Shown: positions 16,057 to 25,541, numbered from the stretch's first letter. The stretch is 64,000 nucleotides of DNA from Pseudomonas sp. S31 (GCF_016648105.1 NZ_JACVVE010000026.1:1-64000), one strand, 5' to 3'. Translations and numbers: made by a program. The notes: a model not told the origin generated them from the sequence alone.

Positions 16057-17198
16057 CCGAAGAAAACCGCACCACGACCACCAACGCCATCGCCGACACC
16101 CCCGAGGGCAGCCCCGTACCCAGTCAGCCCGGCCCATCGCCCCGTTCACGACGGAAACGCATCCTGTCTTCGCTGAGCTTCGCCGCCGTGGCCGTGATCG
16201 GCATCCTTGTGGTGCTCTACGCCTGGCGCCTGCCGCCGTTCAGCAGTGCCATCGAGAGCACCGAGAACGCTCTGGTGCGCGGCCAGGTGACGATCATCGG
16301 GCCGCAACTGGCCGGCTACATCGTCGACGTCCCGGTGCACGACTTCCAGTTCGTCAAGGCCGGCGACCTGCTGGTGCAACTGGACGACCGTATCTACAAG
16401 CAGCGCCTGGCCCAAGCCATCGCCCAGTTGCAACAGCAGCAGGCGGCGCTGGCCAACAACCTGCAGCAACGCAACAGCGCCGACGCCACCATCGCCCAGC
16501 GCCGCGCGGCCATCGACAATGCCGCGGCCCAGGCCAACAAGGCCACTGCCGACCTGCGCCGCAGCCAGGCGCTGGTCACCGATGGCTCGATCTCGCGCAG
16601 CGAGCTCGACCTGAGCCGCGCCAACCAGGCGGCCGCCGTGGCCAGCCTGGCCCAGGCCAAGGCGGCATTGGAGATCGCCCGCCAGGACCGCGAGACCGTG
16701 GTGGTCAACCGCGCCTCCCTGGAAGCGGCAGTGGAGAATGCCAAGGCTGCGGTGGAGCTGGCCCGCATCGACCTGGACAACACCCGGGTCACTGCCCCGC
16801 GCGACGGCCAGCTCGGCCAGATCGGCACCCGCCTGGGTGCCTACGTCAACATCGGCGCACAGTTGATGGCGCTGGTGCCCGACACCCTGTGGGTGATCGC
16901 CAACATGAAGGAAACCCAGATGGCCAACGTGCGCATCGGCCAACCGGTGACATTCAGCGTGGATGCGCTCAACCACTTGAAGCTGCACGGCCACGTGCAG
17001 CAGATCTCGCCCGCCACCGGTTCGGAGTTCGCCCTGTTGCAGTCGGACAACGCCACCGGCAACTTCGTCAAGATCGCCCAGCGCATCCCGGTGCGTATCA
17101 CCGTCGACGCCGACCAGCCCGACGCCCGCCACCTGCGCCCGGGCATGTCGGTGGTGGTGAGCATCGATACCCACGTGCAACCGGACTCGCAGCCATGA
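16053..17198 (+). CDS. HlyD/EmrA-family membrane-fusion (adaptor) protein
   Basis: 381-residue adaptor that links the inner-membrane pump to an outer-membrane channel. Order: basic cytoplasmic N-terminus with Ser/Pro stretch, one membrane anchor at about residues 38-58, first half of the lipoyl-like domain (RGQVTIIGPQLAGYIVDV), a long Gln/Ala-rich coiled-coil hairpin (about 105-230), second lipoyl half (DLDNTRVTAPRDGQLGQI) and a beta-barrel domain. ATG 16053 overlaps the transporter stop by 4 bases, proving the start better than the much longer open frame upstream, which is the transporter gene read out of frame. Confidence 0.92.
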   Translation: MTEENRTTTTNAIADTPEGSPVPSQPGPSPRSRRKRILSSLSFAAVAVIGILVVLYAWRLPPFSSAIESTENALVRGQVTIIGPQLAGYIVDVPVHDFQFVKAGDLLVQLDDRIYKQRLAQAIAQLQQQQAALANNLQQRNSADATIAQRRAAIDNAAAQANKATADLRRSQALVTDGSISRSELDLSRANQAAAVASLAQAKAALEIARQDRETVVVNRASLEAAVENAKAAVELARIDLDNTRVTAPRDGQLGQIGTRLGAYVNIGAQLMALVPDTLWVIANMKETQMANVRIGQPVTFSVDALNHLKLHGHVQQISPATGSEFALLQSDNATGNFVKIAQRIPVRITVDADQPDARHLRPGMSVVVSIDTHVQPDSQP

Positions 17199-17208
17199 AC
17201 ACCGCCCC

Positions 17209-18120
17209 ATGCAGTTGAACAACCTCATCCGCCGCCTCGACCTGGTGACCCTGCAGTTGTTCGTGGCGATCCATGAAGAAGGCAGCCTGACCCGCGCCGC
17301 CACCCGCGAGGCGATCGCGCTGTCGGCGGCGAGCAAGCGCCTCAACGAACTCGAAGGCGCCCTCGGCACGCCGCTGTTCGCCCGCCAGGCGCGCGGCATG
17401 CAACTGACGCCCGCGGGCGAGACGCTGCTGCACCACGCCCGGCGCATGCTGTTCAACCTGGAAAAGATCGGCCTGGAGTTGGGCGAGCACCTGCAAGGGG
17501 TGCGCGGTTATGTTCGGATGCTGGCCAACCTGTCGGCCATCATCCAGTTCCTGCCCGAGGACCTGGCCGAGTTCTCTGCCCGTCACGAGCGGATCAAGGT
17601 CGAGCTGGAGGAGCGTCCAAGCAACGGCGTGGTCCAGGGCCTGCTCGACGGCGTCGCCGACCTCGGGATCTGCTCCAGCGACTGTGATACCCGCGGACTG
17701 CACACGGTCCGCTACCGGCGCGACCAGCTGGTACTGGTGGTGCGCGCCGGACACCCCCTGGCCGAGGCGCACCAGGTGGCGTTCAGCGACACCCTGGACA
17801 ACGACTTCGTCGGCCTGCACGCCGCCAGCTCGATCAACATGCGCAGCGTCGAGGCCGCGCGCCGGGCCGGCAAGGTGTTGCGCCTGCGTATCCATGTGCC
17901 GAGCTTCGACGCCGTGTGTCGCATGGTGCAGGCCGACATGGGCGTGGGCATCCTGCCGCGCAAGGCCTTCGAGCTGTTCGGCGCGGCGCTGGGACTGCGC
18001 GCGGTGGCGTTGGGGGATGACTGGGCCGAACGCGAGCTGCTGCTGGTGGCGCGAGAGCTGGAGGCGCTGTCGCCGGTGAGCCGGCTGTTGTTCGAGCAGT
18101 TGCGGGGGGATAGAGATTGA
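17209..18120 (+). CDS. LysR-family transcriptional regulator
   Basis: 303-residue LysR protein: winged helix-turn-helix in residues 10-70 (LFVAIHEEGSLTRAATREAI), then a substrate-binding domain typical of this family. It starts 10 bases after the adaptor gene, so it is likely co-transcribed with the efflux pair and may autoregulate it. It also lies directly upstream of the CoA-transferase operon at 18359, separated by a long REP hairpin, so control of that operon is the other possibility. Confidence 0.9.
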   Translation: MQLNNLIRRLDLVTLQLFVAIHEEGSLTRAATREAIALSAASKRLNELEGALGTPLFARQARGMQLTPAGETLLHHARRMLFNLEKIGLELGEHLQGVRGYVRMLANLSAIIQFLPEDLAEFSARHERIKVELEERPSNGVVQGLLDGVADLGICSSDCDTRGLHTVRYRRDQLVLVVRAGHPLAEAHQVAFSDTLDNDFVGLHAASSINMRSVEAARRAGKVLRLRIHVPSFDAVCRMVQADMGVGILPRKAFELFGAALGLRAVALGDDWAERELLLVARELEALSPVSRLLFEQLRGDRD

Positions 18121-18133
18121 TTTTCTCCTGTTG

Positions 18134-18238
18134 CGGCCTCTTCGCGGCGGTTCGGCGCCCCGATGAACCCGCTCCTACAAGAGCGCACCCCCTGTAGGAG
18201 CGGGTTCATCGGGGCGCCGAACCGCCGCGAAAGGGCCG
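18134..18238. repeat. Long inverted REP pair
   Basis: Arms 18134-18179 and 18193-18238 are almost perfectly complementary over about 45 bases, the longest hairpin in the window. Each arm is a REP variant (cgcggcggttcggcgcc core, gctcctaca end). It follows the LysR stop by 14 bases and could end transcription before the CoA-transferase operon. Confidence 0.9.
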
Positions 18239-18258
18239 TTACAGGTCTGCACAAACCC

Positions 18259-18273
18259 TTCGCGTTTGGCGAA
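18259..18273. promoter_or_regulatory. Inverted repeat in the promoter region of the CoA-transferase operon
   Basis: TTCGC-GTTTG-GCGAA is a perfect 5-base inverted repeat about 85 bases before the CoA-transferase start. It has the dyad form of a regulator site (for example LysR type), but no regulator can be assigned. Confidence 0.3.
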
Positions 18274-18358
18274 CGGTTGTTGCCAACACAGGATTGGTGC
18301 TCAACCCGCCGCCTGCTTAGTCTCTACCTCAAAGTCCAAGAACAAAGAGGTACGCAGC

Positions 18359-19552
18359 ATGCCTGCCCCATTAGAAGGTATCAGGGTCCTGGAAATCGGC
18401 ACCCTGATCGCCGCCCCCTTCGCCGCTCGCCTGCTCGGTGAGTTCGGTGCCGAAGTGATCAAGATCGAAGCCCTGGGCCAGGGCGACCCCCTTCGCAAGT
18501 GGCGAAAGCTGCACGAAGGCACCTCGCTCTGGTGGTACCTGCAGTCGCGCAACAAGAAATCCCTGGCGTTGGACCTCAAGGCCGCCGAAGGCCTGGACAT
18601 CGTCAAGCGCCTGCTCGCCGAAACCGACGTGCTGATCGAAAACCTGCGCCCAGGGGCCCTGGAAAAACTCGGCCTGGGCTGGGACGTGCTGCACGCGCTC
18701 AACCCCAAGCTGACCCTGGTGCGCATCTCCGGCTACGGCCAGAGCGGCCCGTATCGCGATCGCCCGGGTTTCGGCGCGATCGGCGAGGCCATGGGCGGCA
18801 TCCGCTACACCACCGGTGAACAGGGCTCGGCACCGGCGCGTGCCGGCGTCAGCCTGGGTGACTCGCTGGCCTCGCTGCACGCAGTGATGGGCGCCCTGCT
18901 TTCGCTGTTCAACGTGCGCGCCAACGGTGGCGTCGGCCAGGTGGTCGATGTGTCGCTGGTCGAAAGCGTGTTCAACCTGATGGAAAGCCTGGTGCCCGAG
19001 TACGACCTGCTCGGCCATGTCCGCGAGCGCAGCGGCGGCTCGCTACCCGGTATCGCCCCTTCCAACACCTACCGCACCGGCGATGGCGCCTTCGTGGTCA
19101 TCGCTGGCAACAGCGACCCGATCTTCCGCCGCCTGATGCAGGCTATCGGCCGCCCGGACCTGGGCGATGCGCCGGAATTCGCCCACAACGACGGCCGCGC
19201 CGCCCAGGCCGCGCTGCTCGACGACGCCATCGAAGCCTGGACCCGCCGCCACGGCATCGACCAGGTGCTGGCCGCGCTCGAGGTGGCCGAAGTGCCTGCC
19301 GGGCGCATCTACTCGGTGGCCGACATCGTCAACGACCCGCACTACAACGCTCGCGGCATGCTGCTCGACAGCCAGTTGCCAGACGGCACGGCGGTACGCA
19401 TGCCCGGCATCGTGCCGAAGCTCTCGGCCACCCCAGGGCGGGTCGACTGGCAAGGCCCGGCGCTGGGCGAGCACACCGATGCGCTGCTCGGCGGCCTGGG
19501 CATGGATGCCGGGCAGATCGCCCAGCTGCGAGCCCAGGGGGTGGTGCAATGA
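18359..19552 (+). CDS. CaiB/BaiF family (class III) CoA-transferase
   Basis: 397-residue formyl-CoA-transferase-fold enzyme that moves CoA between carboxylic acids. Family marks: LEGIRVLEIGTLIAAPFA at the N-terminus, GFGAIGEAMGGIRYTTG, and the catalytic Asp in the GVSLGDSLAS segment near residue 167. ATG 18359 has a GAGG ribosome site; open frame upstream is non-coding. Its stop overlaps the ATG of an HMG-CoA-lyase-like gene (ATGA), and an MFS carboxylate transporter follows. The trio suggests import of a branched dicarboxylate, activation to its CoA ester and carbon-carbon cleavage, for example 3-hydroxy-3-methylglutarate; the substrate is inferred. Confidence 0.9.
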   Translation: MPAPLEGIRVLEIGTLIAAPFAARLLGEFGAEVIKIEALGQGDPLRKWRKLHEGTSLWWYLQSRNKKSLALDLKAAEGLDIVKRLLAETDVLIENLRPGALEKLGLGWDVLHALNPKLTLVRISGYGQSGPYRDRPGFGAIGEAMGGIRYTTGEQGSAPARAGVSLGDSLASLHAVMGALLSLFNVRANGGVGQVVDVSLVESVFNLMESLVPEYDLLGHVRERSGGSLPGIAPSNTYRTGDGAFVVIAGNSDPIFRRLMQAIGRPDLGDAPEFAHNDGRAAQAALLDDAIEAWTRRHGIDQVLAALEVAEVPAGRIYSVADIVNDPHYNARGMLLDSQLPDGTAVRMPGIVPKLSATPGRVDWQGPALGEHTDALLGGLGMDAGQIAQLRAQGVVQ

Positions 19553-20487
19553 TCCCCGCCAACCCCGAGCGCATGCTGATCCAGGAAGTCGCCCCGCGCG
19601 ACGGCCTGCAGATCGAGCCCACCTGGGTACCCAGCGCAGACAAGATCAAGCTCATCGACGGGCTGTCGCAGCTGGGTTTCAGCCGTATCGAGGCAGGCTC
19701 GTTCGTGTCGCCCAAGGCGATCCCGGCATTGCGCGATGGCGATGAGGTGTTTCGCGGCATCCAGCGTGCGCCCGGCATCGTCTATGTGGCCCTGATCCCC
19801 AACCTCAAGGGCGCCGAGCGGGCTTTGGCGGCCGGCGCGGACGAATTGAACATGGTGCTGTCGGCCAGCCAGTCGCATAACCTGGCGAACATGCGCATGC
19901 GCCGCGAACAGTCGCTGGCCGGCTTTGGCGATATCGTCCAGGCCGTGCAGGGCCAGGCGGTCAGCCTGAATGCCACGGTGGCCACGGCCTTCGGTTGCCC
20001 GTTCGAGGGCCACATCGATGAGGACCAGGTGCTGCGCCTGCTCGATGCCTACCTCGAGCTCGGCGTGCAGGGCGTGACGCTGGCCGACACCACCGGCATG
20101 GCCAACCCGCGCCAGGTCGAGCGCCTGGTGCGACGCTGCCTGGAGCGGCTGCCGGCGGCGATGCTCACCTTGCACTTCCACAACACCCGGGGCCTGGGCC
20201 TGTGCAACGTGCTCGCCGCCTTCGAGGCCGGCGCCCGGCGCTTCGACGCCGCGCTCGGCGGCCTCGGCGGCTGCCCATTCGCACCGGGGGCTTCGGGCAA
20301 CATCTGTACCGAAGACCTGGTCAACCTGTGCGCCGAGACCGGCATTGCCACCGGTATCGACCTCGAGGGTTTGCTCGCCTTGTCCCGTGGCCTGCCCGCA
20401 CTGCTCGGCCATGAAGTCCCAGGGCAACTGGCCAAGGCCGGACGCAATTGCGACCTGCACCCGCTGCCGGCTGGCTTGCCAGCCTGA
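19549..20487 (+). CDS. Hydroxymethylglutaryl-CoA lyase family protein
   Basis: 312-residue TIM-barrel lyase of the DRE metallolyase group, which splits HMG-CoA to acetoacetate and acetyl-CoA. Visible residues: EVAPRDGLQ (Arg17, Asp18), the metal-binding LHFHNT pair, and the cysteine-loop signature GLGGCPFAPGASGN. Length matches the bacterial family (about 300). Within Pseudomonas a second, leucine-pathway HMG-CoA lyase (liu operon) is usual, so this copy, coupled to a CoA-transferase, is probably for a dedicated substrate, either HMG itself or a related 3-hydroxy-3-methyl acid. Confidence 0.9.
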   Translation: MIPANPERMLIQEVAPRDGLQIEPTWVPSADKIKLIDGLSQLGFSRIEAGSFVSPKAIPALRDGDEVFRGIQRAPGIVYVALIPNLKGAERALAAGADELNMVLSASQSHNLANMRMRREQSLAGFGDIVQAVQGQAVSLNATVATAFGCPFEGHIDEDQVLRLLDAYLELGVQGVTLADTTGMANPRQVERLVRRCLERLPAAMLTLHFHNTRGLGLCNVLAAFEAGARRFDAALGGLGGCPFAPGASGNICTEDLVNLCAETGIATGIDLEGLLALSRGLPALLGHEVPGQLAKAGRNCDLHPLPAGLPA

Positions 20488-20573
20488 TACACCGCTGTAG
20501 ATCGGGGCTAGCCCCCGCCAGAAAACAAGAACAACAGGGCCGCCCACGGGTGGCCCGACTGGAGAAACCTCCC

Positions 20574-21905
20574 ATGAGTCTTACTGCTCTGCAGTCGGCC
20601 GCCGATGGCGTGGCCGACAATGAAAAAGCCCTGATCCGCAAAGTTGCCTGGCGCATCATGCCGCTGATCATGGTCTGCTACCTGTTCGCCTTCTTCGACC
20701 GCATCAACATCAGCTTCGCCAAGTTCCAGCTGCAGACCGACCTGGGTTTCAGCGACACCGCCTACGGCCTGGGGGCGAGCCTGTTCGTGGTGGGCTACGT
20801 GTTGTTCGAGGTGCCCAGCAACCTGATGCTGTACAAAGTCGGTGCGCGCCGCTGGATCGCCCGCATCATGATTTCCTGGGGCCTGGCCACCGCAGCGATG
20901 GTGTTCGTCACCACTGAATGGCAGTTCTATACCCTGCGCTTCATCATCGGCGCCATGGAAGCCGGCTTTGCGCCAGGGGTGCTGTACTACCTGACGCTGT
21001 GGTTCCCGCGCCATTATCGCGGCCGCATCACCTCGTTGCTGTTCCTCGCCTCGGCGTTCGCCGGGCTGTTCGGCGCGCCGATCTCCGGCCTGGTGCTCGG
21101 GCATCTGGACGGTGCCCTGCAGATGCGTGGCTGGCACTGGCTGTTCCTGCTTGGCGGCGTGCCCTGCGTGGCCCTGGGCCTGTTGGTGCTGACCCGGCTC
21201 AAGGACCGTGTCGAAGATGCCGGTTGGCTCGATGCCGGGGAAAAGCGCCTGTTGCTGTCGCGTATCGACCCGCCCCAGGCCGCCCATGGCCAAGGCTCGC
21301 TGCTGCAGGCGATCCGCATTCCCGGCTTCCTGACCTTGGGGCTGATCTACTTCCTGATCCAGATCGCTTCCTATGGCCTGAATTTCTGGGCTCCGCAACT
21401 GATCCGCAGCGCGGGCACCGAGAACCCTACGGTGATCGGCCTGCTGACCGCCGTGCCGTACATCTGCGGGGCCATCGCCATGGTGGTCTGCGGACGGTTG
21501 TCCGACGCTACTGGCGAGCGGCGCTGGTTCACCGCCGGGCTGATCGCCCTGGGTGCGGTGGGCTTCCTGTGCGCCGGCCTGTTCGACGACAACACGCCTC
21601 TGCTGCTGATCTCCCTGGGCCTGCTCGGTGCTGGCGTGGTCGCCTCTATCCCGAGCTTCTGGGCACTGCCGCCGAAGCTGCTCGCGGGTGCCGGCGCCGG
21701 AGCCGCAGGCGGGATCGCGCTGATCAATACCATGGGGCAGCTGGGCGGGATCGTCAGCCCGGTGCTGGTGGGGCGTATCCGCGACCTCACCGGCACTACC
21801 ACGCCGGCGCTGTACCTGATTGCCGGGGCCTGCGTGGTGACGGCGCTACTGGTGATGTTCGCCTTGCCGGAGAAGCTGCGTAGCCGGGATGTGCCGAATC
21901 CGTAA
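20574..21905 (+). CDS. MFS transporter, anion:cation symporter (ACS) family
   Basis: 443-residue transporter with 12 helices. The N-terminal FFDRINISFAKFQLQTDLGFSDTAYGLG stretch (near residues 38-65) is typical of the ACS family of organic-anion symporters (tartrate, 4-hydroxyphenylacetate, hexuronate types). ATG 20574 has a GGAGA ribosome site. It lies 86 bases after the HMG-CoA-lyase-like gene in the same direction, so it likely imports the acid handled by those two enzymes. It is not one of the drug-efflux group. Confidence 0.9.
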   Translation: MSLTALQSAADGVADNEKALIRKVAWRIMPLIMVCYLFAFFDRINISFAKFQLQTDLGFSDTAYGLGASLFVVGYVLFEVPSNLMLYKVGARRWIARIMISWGLATAAMVFVTTEWQFYTLRFIIGAMEAGFAPGVLYYLTLWFPRHYRGRITSLLFLASAFAGLFGAPISGLVLGHLDGALQMRGWHWLFLLGGVPCVALGLLVLTRLKDRVEDAGWLDAGEKRLLLSRIDPPQAAHGQGSLLQAIRIPGFLTLGLIYFLIQIASYGLNFWAPQLIRSAGTENPTVIGLLTAVPYICGAIAMVVCGRLSDATGERRWFTAGLIALGAVGFLCAGLFDDNTPLLLISLGLLGAGVVASIPSFWALPPKLLAGAGAGAAGGIALINTMGQLGGIVSPVLVGRIRDLTGTTTPALYLIAGACVVTALLVMFALPEKLRSRDVPNP

Positions 21906-21917
21906 ATGCGTTTCCCC

Positions 21918-22022
21918 ATTCGCGGGTAAACCCGCTCCTACACAGGTACACCACCGCTGTCGAAGGATGTGGTAGTCGTGTAGGAGCGGGTTCACCCGCG
22001 AACACGGGCATAGCCCGTGCCA
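21918..22022. repeat. Inverted REP pair
   Basis: REP copies at about 21918-21945 and 21977-22005 face each other (cgcgggtaaacccgctcctaca and its complement), followed by a small hairpin (cacgggcatagcccgtg). It lies after the ACS transporter stop and may limit read-through. Confidence 0.9.
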
Positions 22023-22130
22023 TCCCCACCGCCCTGACCGAGATGCCGTCCTGCCACGATTGCGCCGTCCTAGAGCCTGCGGTCTAATTCCGACCAACGC
22101 TCCATCTTCGTAATCCAAGGACGTTTCATC

Positions 22131-22763
22131 ATGTATAGGAAGACCGTACCCCTTGCGCTGGTCGCTACCCTGGCAGGCTGTTCGGGCACCGACGACCCCA
22201 GCAAGGCCACGTTCCAATCGGCCGCCCAGGCCTACCTAGACACGCAGTATCCCCACTGCTTCGTCATCAGCGCATTCCCCACCCAGACCCAGGACTTCGA
22301 CGTCAACGGCACCAACAAGGCCCTGCATGCCCTCGCCCAGGTCGGCGTGGTCAGTGAAAGGGAGATCTCCCGCACCGAAGTGCCGGCGCGCCTGTGGCAA
22401 CCGGCCCGCACCGACATCTACTACGCCTACGACCTGACCGACGAAGGCCGCAAGTACTACAAGGCGAATGCCGCCAGCCAACCCGATGGCAAGGCCACCG
22501 GCGGGCTGTGCTTCGGCCAGGCCCAGGTCACGGCGGTGCAACAGTTCAGCGAACCGACGCACAGCAATGGCCGCGAAGTCTCGCAGGTGACCTACGCGTA
22601 CAAGGTGGTCGGGCTGCCGCAATGGGCCAACAACCAGAGTGTGCGGGCCGGCATCGCCGACCTGAACAAGGCCGTGGCCAGTGGCGAGAAGCCGGTCACG
22701 GAAACCCATGCCATGGTGCTGACCGACCACGGCTGGGTCCATGAACGCCTGGTCACCCGCTGA
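22131..22763 (+). CDS. Putative lipoprotein, unknown function
   Basis: 210-residue protein that I do not recognise. The N-terminus MYRKTVPLALVATLAGC is a lipoprotein signal with a LAGC lipobox (lipidated Cys at 17), so it should be anchored to a membrane on the periplasmic side. The mature part is mixed alpha/beta in appearance, with two further cysteines (near residues 44 and 124) that could form a disulfide. The next residue after Cys is Ser, which favours outer-membrane sorting. It stands alone, with REPs upstream and a convergent AEC transporter gene downstream. Confidence 0.8.
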   Translation: MYRKTVPLALVATLAGCSGTDDPSKATFQSAAQAYLDTQYPHCFVISAFPTQTQDFDVNGTNKALHALAQVGVVSEREISRTEVPARLWQPARTDIYYAYDLTDEGRKYYKANAASQPDGKATGGLCFGQAQVTAVQQFSEPTHSNGREVSQVTYAYKVVGLPQWANNQSVRAGIADLNKAVASGEKPVTETHAMVLTDHGWVHERLVTR

Positions 22764-22797
22764 CAGGCCTGCACCCCTGCCGCTGGGCCTGCAGCCG

Positions 22798-23673
22798 TCA
22801 GAGGCTCCATGACAGCACCAGCGGCAACCAGGCGAACGACAGCAGCGTCGAGCACATCACCAGGTTGGCCACCTGTTCCGGCGCACGATTGGCCCGCACC
22901 GCCATCAGGTAGTTGAACACCGCCACCGGCATCGACGACTGCACCATCAGCACCGCCCGCTCCAGTTCCCCCATGCCCAGCGCCAGGCCGACGCCCCAGC
23001 CGACCGCCGCCCCCAGCACGATGCGCAGGCCGCCCAGCAGCAGGCCGCTGCCCACGTGCCGCATACGCAGGCTGGCCAGCGACACCCCGAGGGTCAACAA
23101 CATCAGCGGAATGCTCATGCCGCCGAGCAGGTCGACGGTATTGGCCAGCAAACGCGGCAGCTCGACGCCCAGGAAGATGATCGGCATCGCCCCGGCCAGG
23201 CTGATGACGATGGGGTTGCGCACGAATGCCTTGAGCGATGCGGCCGTGCCGGAAATGGCCAGGCCCAGGGTGAACTGAAACACCGACAAGGTCAGGAAGA
23301 ACGCCACGGCCAGCGCCAGGCCATGCTCGCCAAAGGCGTACAGGCTGATCGGCAGGCCCATGTTGCCGGTATTGGGGAACATGAACGCTGGCAACAGCAC
23401 CCGCCATTGTTGCCCGGATGCCCGGCACACCACCCACCCGGCCAGGGCCATGCCGACCAGGCACAGGCTGCACGCCCCGGCCATGCCGAGGAACGCCTCG
23501 GGCTGCAGTTCGGTGCGACTCAAGGTCGACAGCACCAGCGAGGGCGTGCCGACGGTCATGACCATGCGCGCGACGAACTCGGTGGGATAGTCGAGCCCTT
23601 TGCGGGCCCAAAGGTAACCAATGCCGGCAACGATGAACACAGGTGCCAGAATGGCGGACAGCGAACCCAGCAT
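22798..23673 (-). CDS. AEC (auxin efflux carrier) family transporter
   Basis: 291-residue membrane protein with about ten helices in two inverted halves, as in the AEC/MleP family (malate, malonate and similar anion permeases, and plant PIN-like exporters). Motifs: FIVAGIGYLWARKGLD at the start, GTPSLVLSTL, and FPNTGNMGLPISLYAFGE. ATG 23673 begins the first helix and has GGGAGG upstream; an in-frame start 17 codons earlier adds no helix. It is monocistronic and convergent with the lipoprotein gene. Substrate unknown; it is not adjacent to the malonate operon, which has its own madLM. Confidence 0.88.
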   Translation of the reverse strand: MLGSLSAILAPVFIVAGIGYLWARKGLDYPTEFVARMVMTVGTPSLVLSTLSRTELQPEAFLGMAGACSLCLVGMALAGWVVCRASGQQWRVLLPAFMFPNTGNMGLPISLYAFGEHGLALAVAFFLTLSVFQFTLGLAISGTAASLKAFVRNPIVISLAGAMPIIFLGVELPRLLANTVDLLGGMSIPLMLLTLGVSLASLRMRHVGSGLLLGGLRIVLGAAVGWGVGLALGMGELERAVLMVQSSMPVAVFNYLMAVRANRAPEQVANLVMCSTLLSFAWLPLVLSWSL

Positions 23674-24123
23674 TGACCTTGCCTCCCTTGCAAATGCGAC
23701 ATTATGCCGCAGCCAAAGCCCCACAGGGCAGCCTTTGTGGCCGTCGCCGACAGGTTTTTGCCTGGCGCAGACAGATTCCTGGCCACAATGCGACGCAACT
23801 CGTCGTGCGGCGTCTCGTCGCAGGCTTCAGCCCCTTGGGCAAATCGTTTGCAGGGCTTAGAATCGCGCTTCCTTTTCGCCCGTCGCCTTGAACGGTGGCA
23901 ACCGGCAGCAACGACAGAGTCCGTGCCTGAACACATGCCCGTACATGTGCAATAGGCTCAACCGACCCCGCCCGACCTACTTCCTGACAGGTTTAGCGGT
24001 TGAGTCTTGCCCAGGTCGCATCCAGCCCAGGCACACCCGTGCAACTCTCCGGCCCTCGATGGTGCGGAGCGCTGTGCGTGTTCGAAGAGGCGCTCCTCCC
24101 GTCTATTCCAATTCGAGGTAACT
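23674..24123. other. 450-base intergenic region, nothing recognised
   Basis: The gap between the divergent AEC and MFS genes has no open frame with a convincing start or bias, no REP, and no tRNA or riboswitch that I recognise. It presumably holds both promoters. Its length is unusual for this gene-dense window, so a small RNA is possible but unsupported. Confidence 0.5.
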
Positions 24124-25428
24124 ATGTCTCCGCGTTTGCTGGCCATGGCGCTGGCACCCCTGCTCGGGCTGTTCATCATCGCCTTGGGCAATGGCTTCAT
24201 GTCGTCCCTGACCACCCTTCGCCTGGGCGCCGCTGGCGAGTCGGCGACCATGATCGGTATCGTCTCGTCGGCCTATTTCATCGGCCTGACCCTCGGTGCG
24301 GTGTTCAACGACCGCCTGATCCTGCGCATCGGCCATATTCGCGCCTACAGCAGCTTCGCCTCGCTGATCGCCGCGACCATCCTCGCCCAGGGGCTGTTCT
24401 ACGACACCACCTGGTGGATCGCGCTGCGCCTGATCAACGGCTGGGCAACGGTCGGCGTATTCCTGGTGATCGAGAGCTGGCTGCTGCTGGCCGGTGACGC
24501 GAAGATCCGCGGCCGCCTGCTGGCGCTGTACATGATCGCCTTCTATGGTGCTGGCGTGATCGCCCAGGCCACCTTGGGCGAAATCACCGGCTGGGGCGAA
24601 ACGGCACCGTTCATGGTCGCCGGCATGCTCGCCGCGTTGTCGGTGATGCCGATCGTGATCCTGCCGCAGGTATCGCCGATCCTCGATCAGGTCGAGCCAC
24701 TGAAGCCGCGCCAACTGCTCGGCGTGGCGCCGACCGGGCTGGTCGGCTGCTTCGGCTCGGGCGCGGCCATTGCCGGCATCTACGCGCTGCTACCGTTGTA
24801 CCTGCAGCGGATCGGCATGGATGTGGGCGAGATCGGCAACATGATGGCCTGGGTGATCCTCGGCGCGATGCTGCTGCAGTACCCGGTAGGCCGCTGGTCC
24901 GACCGCAAGGACCGCCAGGACGTACTGATCGCGCTCGCGGCGCTGTGCACCGTGTTGTCGGTGATCATCGTGCTGCTGCCGGCCAACTCCATGCTGTTGC
25001 CGGCGATGCTGTTCCTGCTCGGCGGTGGTGTGTTCGCGCTTTACCCAGTGGCAGTCAGCAGCGCTGCCGACCGCGCGCCTTCCGACGCGCTGGTGCCGAT
25101 GATCCAGGGCCTGCTGCTGATCAACTCGCTGGGCTCGGCGCTGGCGCCGCTGGCCATTTCGCCGGTGATGACTTCGTTCGGCGAGGTCGGGCTGTTCTGG
25201 GCCTTCACCGTGATCAACGGGGCGATGTTCTGCTTCTTCCTGTGGCGCCGAGGCAAGCGTCCGAAGGCCGAACACCCGGCCCCGTTCGCCGCCACCGCAA
25301 CCTTCTCGCCCACCGGGGCCGAGCTGCGGGTGACCGAGGACCTGATGCACGCCGCCCAGGAACACCCGCCGCTGGAAACGTCGGAGGAAAACCCGCCACA
25401 GGGGGCGACGCGCGCCGAGCATCCGTAA
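24124..25428 (+). CDS. MFS transporter (YcaD-like)
   Basis: 434-residue transporter with 12 helices. The start at 24124 (MSPRLLAMALAPLLGLFIIALGNGF) follows a GAGGTAA ribosome site and begins the first helix; upstream in-frame codons are rich in charged and Cys residues and are not membrane-like. A hydrophilic tail of about 60 residues after the last helix is Glu/Pro-rich. No adjacent enzyme points to a substrate. A hairpin follows the stop by 5 bases. Confidence 0.85.
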   Translation: MSPRLLAMALAPLLGLFIIALGNGFMSSLTTLRLGAAGESATMIGIVSSAYFIGLTLGAVFNDRLILRIGHIRAYSSFASLIAATILAQGLFYDTTWWIALRLINGWATVGVFLVIESWLLLAGDAKIRGRLLALYMIAFYGAGVIAQATLGEITGWGETAPFMVAGMLAALSVMPIVILPQVSPILDQVEPLKPRQLLGVAPTGLVGCFGSGAAIAGIYALLPLYLQRIGMDVGEIGNMMAWVILGAMLLQYPVGRWSDRKDRQDVLIALAALCTVLSVIIVLLPANSMLLPAMLFLLGGGVFALYPVAVSSAADRAPSDALVPMIQGLLLINSLGSALAPLAISPVMTSFGEVGLFWAFTVINGAMFCFFLWRRGKRPKAEHPAPFAATATFSPTGAELRVTEDLMHAAQEHPPLETSEENPPQGATRAEHP

Positions 25429-25432
25429 CTGA

Positions 25433-25458
25433 ACAAGGGCCGCCATCGCGGCCCTTGT
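25433..25458 (+). terminator. Hairpin after the MFS gene
   Basis: Ten-base arms (acaagggccg / cggcccttgt) around a 6-base loop, directly after the MFS stop. The following bases have no T-run, so it is terminator-like rather than a classical intrinsic terminator. Confidence 0.55.
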
Positions 25459-25541
25459 CACGACCATTTGTCGGGCAGACAGCACTGCGCCATCACTGCA
25501 AAGCCAAACCAATGACAGATCATTCCCATAGGAGATTGACC

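Noticed and set aside
23674..24123. Possible small RNA or riboswitch in the long gap before the MFS gene
   Set aside because: No recognisable fold, terminator or conserved motif; length alone is not evidence.
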